A stretch of 6,454 nucleotides of DNA from assembly GCA_002694525.1 (NCBI GenBank), contig NZMN01000017.1, forward strand, positions 7,550-14,003, read 5' to 3'. The DNA is from Methanobacteriota archaeon. GTDB lineage: Archaea; Thermoplasmatota; Poseidoniia; Poseidoniales; Poseidoniaceae. Below are positions 1 to 5,842 of this stretch, piece after piece (the first letter of the stretch is position 1; each line of letters opens with the position of its first letter). The notes beneath the pieces were generated by a model. It did no database searches, had not been told where the DNA came from, and saw only the letters and a list, made by a program, of their open reading frames with translations. Both the position numbers and the translations under genes were made by a program.

Positions 1-1713
1 CTCCGCCAGCGACTCAAGCAACGCGAGGCTCGCCTCAAGGTGGAATTTGAACGCCGAAGCCTACGATTGGAGGAGGACATCGCACAGCAACTCCAGGTTG
101 ACATCGAGGAGCAGTTGCGTCGCGAGACCGGGGAACTCGAGGAGCGCATGCGGGAAGACGTCGAGCTGGCCATCGCCAAGCGTCGAGATGAACTTCGCGG
201 GCAAATCGAAAGCCAACTCAACGAGCAGCAGGCCGCTCGCCTGGCCGAGCGAAAAGCTCGCCTGAAGGCAAAATACGACCTCACCTTCGCCAAAGCCGTC
301 GAAGACATCTCAAAGAGTCTCCAAGCCGAGATCGAAGCAGAATTGGAGCATCGAAAAGAGAACGAATTCAGCAGCTATCGTCATTCACGAGAAGCGGAAA
401 TTCAGAACCGACTCTCACGCTACCGCTACGAGCGAGAGGCTGAGTTGCGTGAACAACTCGAGACTCAGTACAGCGTGAACAAGCAGGATTGGACCGAGCG
501 ACTCGACCTTGAATTCCAATCCCGTGAAGCAGCAGCCCGCAAAGCCATCATGTCCGAAGTTGATGCCCAGTTGCGCAACGAGCGTCTCACGCACGAAACC
601 GACCTCGACCTGCTCAAGGAAGAAACTGCGCTTGAACTTGAGGTTGAAATGGAGGAGCGCCTTCAAGCCTTCAAGACTCGAAAAGAAGAGGAGGTGGCCA
701 CGCAACTCGAACGTCAGTTGGACAAGCGCGAAGAGATCATGCGAAACAAAGCCCTCATTGACGTGCGAAAGCGAGAAGCGCAAATCCGGGCTGAAATTGA
801 AGGCCAACTCGGACTCAAGCGCGCAGAAATCCGAGACCGTCTCAAGGGACTGGCGGAGAAGATGGATTCCTTCAAGGAAATGGCAGAGGAAAAGATGCGA
901 GAAGCCGTCTCGCAGCAAATCCAAGGTGAAATCGATGCGGATGAAGGTGAGCTTCGCTCACGAGAGCAAGAGTTCAGTGCGCTGCAGTCAACCGACACCC
1001 GAGCCGAAAAGCGTCAGAAGTGGATGCAGTCCATCTCCGGGCAAGCGCCTGCTGCCTTCGGTGCTGGTGCCATGGACCCGACCGCACTCGGGGCACGACC
1101 CGATGCATTGGGCGCTGCCGCCGGTCGCCCACTTCGTGGATTGATGGGTCAACAGGTGGAGGAAGAACCACGTCTTGGCTTGGGCAACATGCGTGCACCG
1201 ATGACCAGCGCTCGTCCGCTGGCTGGACAAACGCAGCCCGCTCGCACCGTGCGCCAACCGATCGCCGTGCCGAAACCGGTTCGAGCGGTTCGCCAACCGA
1301 TCACGGAGCCTGCGATTGTACCTCAGGAAGAGGCGGCCATGGAGGACGTCGGCGAATCCATGCTCGAAGAAGTCACGGAACCTGTAGAGGTGGAACCCGT
1401 TGAACCCTCGGTTGAGGAGGACGTTCTCGCAGAGGCTGAATCCGAAGCGACGATGACTCGCCCCACTGCACTGTTGAAGCCGATTCGAGGAACCTTGCAG
1501 CCGCTGGTTGAAGAGGACGAAGTTCGGACCGCACGTCTTACACCGGTTGGGCACATGCTTGTTCCCAAAAAGAAGGAGCGGGGCCCCCCTCCGTCGGCAG
1601 AGGTTGGAAAAGGCAAAAAAGCAACCCTTCGCCCCGTCCGAGGGAAGCTTACACCCGTCACAAAAACACCCGTGAAACGACTTGAGCCTGAGGATGAAGA
1701 GCAGGACAACTGA
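1..1713 (+). CDS. Long charged coiled-coil protein with proline-rich repeat tail (5' partial)
   Basis: The reading frame is open from the first base to the TGA at 1711-1713, giving 570 residues in the window. The in-frame GTG at 40 is the first possible start, but the same charged helical composition continues upstream of it (LRQRLKQREARLK), so the gene very probably begins outside the window. Window residues 1 to about 330 are rich in Glu, Arg, Lys, Gln and Leu with almost no Pro or Gly and recurring REAEI/REAEL and EIEGQL-like units, typical of a long coiled coil. From about nt 1020 the character changes to an Ala/Gly/Pro-rich linker, then a disordered-looking tail with repeated KP(V/I)RG-type motifs, an acidic stretch (nt 1321-1450) and a basic, proline-rich end. 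I see no cysteine, signal peptide or membrane segment in this part, so a cytoplasmic structural or scaffold role is plausible but only inferred. The family was not recognised. The next gene follows in the same direction after 62 nt. Confidence 0.85.
   Translation, partial: LRQRLKQREARLKVEFERRSLRLEEDIAQQLQVDIEEQLRRETGELEERMREDVELAIAKRRDELRGQIESQLNEQQAARLAERKARLKAKYDLTFAKAVEDISKSLQAEIEAELEHRKENEFSSYRHSREAEIQNRLSRYRYEREAELREQLETQYSVNKQDWTERLDLEFQSREAAARKAIMSEVDAQLRNERLTHETDLDLLKEETALELEVEMEERLQAFKTRKEEEVATQLERQLDKREEIMRNKALIDVRKREAQIRAEIEGQLGLKRAEIRDRLKGLAEKMDSFKEMAEEKMREAVSQQIQGEIDADEGELRSREQEFSALQSTDTRAEKRQKWMQSISGQAPAAFGAGAMDPTALGARPDALGAAAGRPLRGLMGQQVEEEPRLGLGNMRAPMTSARPLAGQTQPARTVRQPIAVPKPVRAVRQPITEPAIVPQEEAAMEDVGESMLEEVTEPVEVEPVEPSVEEDVLAEAESEATMTRPTALLKPIRGTLQPLVEEDEVRTARLTPVGHMLVPKKKERGPPPSAEVGKGKKATLRPVRGKLTPVTKTPVKRLEPEDEEQDN
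1120..1662 (+). repeat. Degenerate protein-level repeat (R/K)P(V/I/L)RGxLxP in coiled-coil protein tail
   Basis: The tail of the coiled-coil protein carries scattered copies of a roughly 11-residue motif: GRPLRGLMGQ (from nt 1123), PKPVRAVRQPI (1270-1302), LKPIRGTLQPL (1474-1506), RLTPVGHMLVP (1534-1566) and LRPVRGKLTPV (1627-1659). The shared features are a basic residue before Pro, a branched aliphatic residue, Arg-Gly, and a second hydrophobic-x-Pro. Copies are separated by acidic or low-complexity linkers, so this is a short linear motif array and not a folded domain. Its function is unknown. Confidence 0.5.
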
Positions 1714-1745
1714 CGCAGCGGGTGTATGCACGCTTGAGCGCGCTG

Positions 1746-1754
1746 TTCATATCT
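1746..1754 (+). promoter_or_regulatory. Weak TATA-like box ahead of the surface-protein gene
   Basis: The stretch TTCATATCT lies in the 62-nt gap. Its centre is about 26 nt before the ATG at 1776, the distance expected of an archaeal TATA box from a transcription start lying at the start codon (a leaderless transcript). No Shine-Dalgarno precedes that ATG, which fits. The match to the consensus is modest and no clear BRE was seen, so co-transcription with the upstream gene is equally possible. Confidence 0.25.
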
Positions 1755-1775
1755 GTGCAAGTTTTCCCTTGGACC

Positions 1776-4211
1776 ATGAAACGAACGCTTTCCTTCCTCC
1801 TTGTGTTCTTGTTGAGCGCACAATGCTCGGTCGGTTCGGTGGCTGGAGACTTGTCACTCCTCACGGATGCAGGGCAAACCGATTCGCTCGACCGCCCGCT
1901 GGTTCTTTTCAGCGAACTCAACGACGGCAGCGTTCTGACCGTCAATGACGAAGGCAACGTGAGCCTGAATGCGTTCACCAACGGGGTGCTCTCAACCCAA
2001 TGGTCCGTCCTCCTTGAGGTCGAAGCGAACAACGCTCGAATCGATGCGGCCCAGGAATTGGTGACCGTCGCCCACGACCAAGGCGTCTACGTTGTCCAAA
2101 TGAGCACACAATCCGTCTATTGGAACGTTTCATCCGTCGACCGAGTTGACGATGCTGTCATCGACAACGAAGGGGAACTCTGGTTGGCGTTCTTCGCCGG
2201 TAAGCGCCGAGCCGACCAGTACGACACAACGGGCTACACAGGCATCAGCAGCACGACCATTTCGGCGGGGATCTCCTCCCTTGAGATTCTCAACGATGGA
2301 CGATTGGTCATGGCATCCTACGACAAGAAAATCTACGTCCACGCCACCGACGGCAGCCTCTCCACCACCCTCACTGAACCCAACGGCATCGTCTCTTACA
2401 TGGAGCAAACCGACAACTCCACGCTGCTCGCTGGAACGACCGGTGGCACGATCTACCACTATGAAATCGACACGTGGACGGCCAGCAGCCTCGGGCTTGG
2501 TCACACCAAGCAAACCACCCTGCTCGCAGCCCACAACAGCATGTACATCGCCGGTTCAAAACAGGGCAAAGTCGCCTTCATCGACCAGAGTAACCTCACC
2601 ATCATCGAGAGCTTCTCGGCCTCAGGAGACATCATTGCTGTCGTGCCCGAATACACCGGTCAGTTCTTTGCCGTTGGAGCGCTTCCAAGCGAAACGAAAA
2701 TTCGCTATTTCGACCTTGACAGCGATCTTGACGGCGTCAACGACCTCAACGATGCCTTCCCAAACGACCCCACGCAGACAACGGACAGCGATGACGACGG
2801 GTACGGCGACGATCCGAACGGAAACCAGCCCGATGCCTTTCCCAACGAACCGACGCAGTGGGCCGACAGCGATGGTGACGGTTACGGCGACAACATCGGC
2901 GGCGAAAACGCTGACCTCTTCCCCAACAACGCTGACCAATGGTCCGATGCAGACGGGGACGGCTACGGTGACAACACCAACGGCCAGGACGGGGACGTCT
3001 ACCCCGAAGAGGCAACGCAGTGGGCGGACACCGACCGAGACGGGTACGGCGACAACCCAGAAGGGTACAAACCCGACATGTGTCCAACCGTCAACGCCTT
3101 TTCGAGCATCGACCGGTACGGTTGCCCCGACAGCGATCTCGACGGATATTCCAACCCGGATGAAAACTGGACCGTGGAAAACGGAGCTGACGCTTTGCCC
3201 AACAACCCAACCCAGTGGCTGGACGGCGACGGAGACGGCTACGGCGATGCTGCCGACGGAGAGCTCCCGGATGCATGCCCGTGGGAATTTGGAACCTCAA
3301 CCAAGGCCGTGGAGACGGATTCCAACGCCTCCAGTGGATACACTGCTCTGCCAAGGTTTGGCTGTCTGGACGAGGACGGTGACGGGTGGGCTGATCGCAC
3401 GGAATCCCCTTTGATGGAGATTGATCCAAACGAACACTTCGACGGCGACGGCGACGGCGTTGGCTCAAACAGCGATTACGACGACACGAGAGGATTCATC
3501 AAAACCGAGCAAGACCACTGCCTCAACAACAAAAACGACACGTCCGAGGCCTGCATGGGATGGAACGACCCTGCCTACCAAGCCTACCTGAGCAGCGTTG
3601 AGGAAGGCACCTTGGTTCTCGGATACAACGCTTGGAACACCACCACAAACGAGGGCAACGGCGCACAGACCACCGGGTCGGTGGACGATGACACGCTCAA
3701 CCAGGTCATCATGGTCGGCATCGCAGCCTTCGTGATTCTGACCGCGCTTATTTTGGCAGTGGCGTTCGTCGTCAACCGCCGCAAGGCGGCTGCAGACAGC
3801 AAGCAGTACGGAGGTGTACGGCCAGGTGCCTCAAGTAACGCCTCCAAAGAGGCGCTCGAGGGTCGCGAAGGTTTGTCGGCCGACGGCGGCATCATTTCGG
3901 ACGCTGCGTGGGACGACGACGTTGCGCAATTGCAATTCGACCAACCGTCCGACGGATTCGCTGACATGGCCATCAAGCTCGAAGACGCCGGCGGAGAACC
4001 GAGTTCCATGGCTTACGAAGAGGAAAGCATGGAATCCATCGCAGGTGTCCCTGCAACGACGTCAACCGAATCGGAACCTGAAGCGGACAGCGTCCCACAG
4101 AAACCGACGGAAGCACCTCCGCTCCCCGAGGGAGGTTTGCCCGAAGGATGGACCATGGACCAGTGGCAATGGTACGGCCATGAGTGGCTGGCCAAGTATG
4201 GGAAAAACTAG
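1776..4211 (+). CDS. Type I surface protein: beta-propeller, TSP3 calcium-binding repeats, TM anchor
   Basis: The product has 811 residues from the ATG at 1776. A GTG at 1722 would add 18 residues, but that buries the obvious signal peptide (MKRTLSFLLVFLL, then a likely signal peptidase I site near GSVA/GD at about residue 24), so 1776 is preferred. Residues about 27-310 contain repeated four-strand-like units with motifs such as DGRLVMASYDKKIYVH and NSMYIAGSKQGKVAFID, as in WD40/PQQ-type propellers. Residues 315 to about 570 hold nine Asp-rich repeats (DxDGDGYGDN core) typical of TSP3-type calcium-binding regions, with probable disulfide pairs C436/C450, C501/C530 and C582/C593. Residues 644-666 form one hydrophobic helix followed by NRRK, placing the N-terminal part outside the cell and about 145 acidic, Ser/Pro-rich residues inside. 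The tail ends in LPEGWTMDQWQWYGHEWL. Eight NxS/T sequons lie in the outer part. A role in adhesion, cell-surface structure or ligand binding is likely; the ligand is unknown. Confidence 0.9.
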   Translation: MKRTLSFLLVFLLSAQCSVGSVAGDLSLLTDAGQTDSLDRPLVLFSELNDGSVLTVNDEGNVSLNAFTNGVLSTQWSVLLEVEANNARIDAAQELVTVAHDQGVYVVQMSTQSVYWNVSSVDRVDDAVIDNEGELWLAFFAGKRRADQYDTTGYTGISSTTISAGISSLEILNDGRLVMASYDKKIYVHATDGSLSTTLTEPNGIVSYMEQTDNSTLLAGTTGGTIYHYEIDTWTASSLGLGHTKQTTLLAAHNSMYIAGSKQGKVAFIDQSNLTIIESFSASGDIIAVVPEYTGQFFAVGALPSETKIRYFDLDSDLDGVNDLNDAFPNDPTQTTDSDDDGYGDDPNGNQPDAFPNEPTQWADSDGDGYGDNIGGENADLFPNNADQWSDADGDGYGDNTNGQDGDVYPEEATQWADTDRDGYGDNPEGYKPDMCPTVNAFSSIDRYGCPDSDLDGYSNPDENWTVENGADALPNNPTQWLDGDGDGYGDAADGELPDACPWEFGTSTKAVETDSNASSGYTALPRFGCLDEDGDGWADRTESPLMEIDPNEHFDGDGDGVGSNSDYDDTRGFIKTEQDHCLNNKNDTSEACMGWNDPAYQAYLSSVEEGTLVLGYNAWNTTTNEGNGAQTTGSVDDDTLNQVIMVGIAAFVILTALILAVAFVVNRRKAAADSKQYGGVRPGASSNASKEALEGREGLSADGGIISDAAWDDDVAQLQFDQPSDGFADMAIKLEDAGGEPSSMAYEEESMESIAGVPATTSTESEPEADSVPQKPTEAPPLPEGGLPEGWTMDQWQWYGHEWLAKYGKN
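2718..3488 (+). repeat. Nine TSP3-type calcium-binding repeats
   Basis: Repeat units begin at residues 315, 337, 364, 391, 418, 452, 483, 532 and 556 of the surface protein (nt 2718, 2784, 2865, 2946, 3027, 3129, 3222, 3369, 3441). The four units from 337 to 418 start exactly 27 residues (81 nt) apart and share DxDxDGYGDN followed by a (D)xFPNxxxQW segment, so the period is also visible in the DNA. Later units are longer and carry the cysteines (MCP...GCP). Each Asp-rich loop should bind calcium, by analogy with thrombospondin and bacterial OmpA-linked TSP3 regions. Confidence 0.85.
4208..4211. other. Shared CTAG stop-codon palindrome of convergent genes
   Basis: CTAG supplies the TAG stop of the + strand surface protein (4209-4211) and the TAG stop of the - strand 86-residue protein (4210-4208). 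The two coding regions therefore overlap tail to tail by four bases and leave no intergenic space for a terminator of either transcript. Confidence 0.75.
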
Positions 4212-4468
4212 ACCCACACGATGGGTAAACTGGCCTTGAGCGAACCGAGTTCAACGCCCGTGTAGAGCGGTTTACCCTCGACCCTGCAGGTGTTCATGAC
4301 GAGCCAGAGAAAACCGTTCCAAGCCGTTGAATCGGCGAACAGTTCGACCTTACCGTACACCGCTGCGACCAACAACTGAGCCTGATCGGTCTCATCGCTG
4401 CACAGCCCCTTCACCAAATCCTTCGCCGTAAAGCGATACGTCGGAGGGCGCCAAGACATCATGGGCAT
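4208..4468 (-). CDS. Unrecognised 86-residue protein coupled to the RHH gene
   Basis: The frame runs from an ATG at 4468-4466 to a TAG at 4210-4208. The A of the upstream gene's TGA stop (4470-4468) is the A of this ATG (TGATG), the usual sign of translational coupling. A TTG at 4471 or ATGs at 4462 and 4459 are alternative starts. No Shine-Dalgarno precedes it, so reinitiation after the upstream gene is the likely mode. The product begins MPMMSWRPPTYRFTAKDLV, has two cysteines and several Trp, and mixes charged and hydrophobic stretches without a transmembrane segment or signal peptide, suggesting a small soluble alpha/beta fold. I do not recognise the family. It is too short for a PIN-domain toxin and lacks a visible catalytic motif. 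It could be a partner of the RHH protein, an accessory partition protein, or a toxin of an unknown type. The close packing on both sides supports it being real. Confidence 0.6.
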   Translation of the reverse strand: MPMMSWRPPTYRFTAKDLVKGLCSDETDQAQLLVAAVYGKVELFADSTAWNGFLWLVMNTCRVEGKPLYTGVELGSLKASLPIVWV

Positions 4469-4710
4469 CAAACCGGGAACGGTGCAAGGTTGAGGCGCTC
4501 AGCAAGGTGGTCCACATCGACGTCGACCGCTTGCTTCATTCGGTCGCGCAACGTGTCGATTTCCCCTTTCATCTTGAGCATCTTGTGCGTTCGTATCATT
4601 TCTGAAAGCAGTTCGTTCACGCTTTTGTGACCGCCTGCCGTTCGGAGGGTGTTCAACTGGCGTCGAATCTCATAACTCACGCTCACCGAGGTCATTCCTT
4701 CTGCTGTCAT
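4468..4710 (-). CDS. Small ribbon-helix-helix DNA-binding protein
   Basis: An 80-residue protein from the ATG at 4710 to the TGA at 4470-4468. A second ATG at 4695 (residue 6) would keep the fold intact. Residues 7-11 (TSVSV) form the predicted DNA-contacting beta strand, residues 13-24 (YEIRRQLNTLRT) helix A, a Gly-Gly turn follows at 26-27, and residues 30-42 (SVNELLSEMIRTH) form helix B. This is the MetJ/Arc/VapB-type pattern of a dimeric RHH protein. A charged helical extension runs to about residue 60, then a short tail ending APFPV. It lies 102 nt downstream of the ParA gene in the same direction and is fused by a TGATG junction to the next gene. Two readings fit: a centromere-binding partner of the ParA (as ParG with ParF, or SegB with SegA), or an antitoxin-like autoregulator of the small gene after it. 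RHH proteins usually repress their own promoters. Confidence 0.8.
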   Translation of the reverse strand: MTAEGMTSVSVSYEIRRQLNTLRTAGGHKSVNELLSEMIRTHKMLKMKGEIDTLRDRMKQAVDVDVDHLAERLNLAPFPV

Positions 4711-4742
4711 GCACGAACCCGGTGGCTCTTCGGCGTCGGCCC

Positions 4743-4750
4743 ATACTTAA
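4743..4750 (-). promoter_or_regulatory. TATA-like box for the RHH gene pair
   Basis: On the - strand this reads TTAAGTAT, centred about 36 nt upstream of the ATG at 4710, which would put transcription start near 4720 and give a leader of about 10 nt. It is the most AT-rich element in the 102-nt gap between ParA and the RHH gene, and no Shine-Dalgarno precedes the ATG. It is bracketed by two CCCAT pentamers (+ strand 4740-4744 and 4751-4755) spaced 11 nt apart, a possible operator. The promoter would let the RHH pair be expressed separately from ParA. Confidence 0.3.
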
Positions 4751-4812
4751 CCCATGCGAAGGACAACGGGGCTGAAGGGGTCGTTTTGGGACAGAAATTG
4801 ATGCTCCGCGCT

Positions 4813-5772
4813 TCACCGAATGCTTCGCTCTCGACGCAAACGAGACTCTTCGACAACACCGAACTCACGCCGCACTTCCTGAACTCGCTGATGAACTTCC
4901 TTGGCCAAGGTCCAGTACTCCAAACTCCCTGCGCCCGCTCCCGAATTGGTTGGCTTGTTCAGAATCACCGTCGGCGCCCCGCTCCACGGGGCCTCTGCAA
5001 CCTTGGCCAGCCGTCGGACGGTGGTGTTGAACAACTTGTTCGGCATTTTCTTGTTGACCTGATCGCACACGTACGTGCTGAGTTTTGAGCGCCCGTCAAC
5101 CATCGTCATGACGATTCCGAAAATTTTCAGGTTCCGATTGATGCGTCGCTGAATCATTTTGATCGAGTTCATCAACATGCTGAAGCCCTCCAAGGCATAG
5201 TATTCGGCCTGGACGGGCACCATCACCCAGTTCGCCGCACACATGGCGTTGATGGACAGCAAGCCAAGGGACGGTGGTGTGTCAATGATGATGTAGTCAA
5301 ACTCATCCATGATGGGGAGCAGTGCTTCCTGAAGACGGGTCTCTCGACCGATTTTATGACTGAGTTCGATTTCTGCTCCGGAGAGATGAATGTCGCTTGG
5401 CAAAATCCACAGATGGCCCGCATCGATGGTGTCGGGAATTTTTTTGCCACCGTTTCGATTGCTCCACGCCTCTCGCATGGCTTTCGTGATCTCGTCGGGC
5501 GGAATGAGGTATTCTTCCATGAGCGGCAACGCTTCACCGGAATCGTTGGTCAACAGGTCATAGACCGTTTTCCTGATCTTCTTTTTTTCCAGTCCAAAGG
5601 ACGTGGCGCAGTTTCCCTGCGGATCAAGGTCGATGAGCAACACCTTGGCGGGCGGCAGGCCTTGTCGTCGAGAACCTTTGGCCAGGGCGGCGGCGACGTT
5701 CACCGCCGTGGTGGTTTTTGCGCACCCGCCTTTTTGGTTTGCAACAGCGATGACCATTTTGTAGGGGTTCAC
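4813..5772 (-). CDS. parA: ParA/Soj-family partition ATPase
   Basis: A 319-residue protein starting at a GTG (5772-5770), which is favoured over the ATG at codon 6 because a GGAGGTGA Shine-Dalgarno lies 6 nt upstream. It has the deviant Walker A box KGGCAKTTT with signature Lys14 and Lys19, the Walker A' segment LLIDLDPQGN (Asp48, Asp50), and Walker B YIIIDTPPSLG (Asp164), followed by the ParA-typical PVQAEYYALEG region and a C-terminal LAKEV segment. There is no N-terminal helix-turn-helix, so it is of the chromosomal Soj or type Ib kind. It is longer than the usual 250-260 residues, mainly through extra sequence at about 75-118 and a basic C-terminal tail. ParA proteins dimerise on ATP, coat DNA non-specifically and move or segregate cargo bound through a partner protein. 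The RHH gene downstream is the best candidate partner. A role in chromosome segregation or in positioning another cargo is inferred. Confidence 0.93.
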   Translation of the reverse strand: MNPYKMVIAVANQKGGCAKTTTAVNVAAALAKGSRRQGLPPAKVLLIDLDPQGNCATSFGLEKKKIRKTVYDLLTNDSGEALPLMEEYLIPPDEITKAMREAWSNRNGGKKIPDTIDAGHLWILPSDIHLSGAEIELSHKIGRETRLQEALLPIMDEFDYIIIDTPPSLGLLSINAMCAANWVMVPVQAEYYALEGFSMLMNSIKMIQRRINRNLKIFGIVMTMVDGRSKLSTYVCDQVNKKMPNKLFNTTVRRLAKVAEAPWSGAPTVILNKPTNSGAGAGSLEYWTLAKEVHQRVQEVRREFGVVEESRLRRERSIR

Positions 5773-5778
5773 GTTGCT

Positions 5779-5786
5779 TCACCTCC
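5779..5786 (-). promoter_or_regulatory. Shine-Dalgarno of the ParA gene
   Basis: On the - strand GGAGGTGA ends 6 nt before the GTG at 5772. It is an almost complete anti-16S complement at ideal spacing and settles the GTG as the start. It is the only strong Shine-Dalgarno I see at the gene starts in this window. Confidence 0.85.
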
Positions 5787-5811
5787 GGTAACCACAGCAG
5801 AGACAACCTTC

Positions 5812-5834
5812 CCTTTCAATGCAGGCATCAAAGG
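5812..5834. repeat. Imperfect 23-nt inverted repeat between MoxR and ParA genes
   Basis: The arms are CCTTT/AAAGG (5812-5816 and 5830-5834) and ATGC/GCAT (5819-5822 and 5825-5828), separated by a 2-nt centre and an unequal bulge (CA against C). It starts 8 nt after the MoxR stop and ends about 40 nt before the ParA start. It could be an operator for a dimeric regulator or a hairpin at the end of the MoxR message. Archaeal termination does not usually need a hairpin and no T-run follows. Confidence 0.4.
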
Positions 5835-5842
5835 CCCAACGA

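Noticed and set aside
988..1731. A 247-codon open frame on the - strand opposite the coiled-coil gene, plus several shorter ones nearby.
   Set aside because: It lies antisense to a clearly coding frame and its translation is low-complexity with no recognisable domain. Such antisense frames are expected opposite GC-rich, charged coding sequence.
1722..1775. Upstream GTG start for the surface protein, adding 18 residues.
   Set aside because: The extension would move the signal peptide inward from the N-terminus, and no Shine-Dalgarno supports it.
1815..1826. Possible lipobox at Cys17 (LSAQC) of the surface protein.
   Set aside because: Gln directly before the Cys departs from the usual Gly/Ala/Ser, and the protein already has a C-terminal membrane anchor.
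2146..3414. A 422-codon + strand frame inside the surface-protein gene.
   Set aside because: Its translation is dominated by Thr, Pro and Ser from reading Asp-rich repeats out of frame. The in-frame product has a signal peptide, TSP3 motifs and a membrane helix.
4208..4471. PIN-domain (VapC) toxin identity for the gene after the RHH protein.
   Set aside because: At 86 residues it is far shorter than PIN domains of about 130, and the spaced acidic catalytic residues are not evident.
4627..5088. A 153-codon + strand frame across the RHH and ParA region.
   Set aside because: It runs antisense to ParA and the RHH gene, both of which carry clear family motifs, and its translation resembles nothing I recognise.
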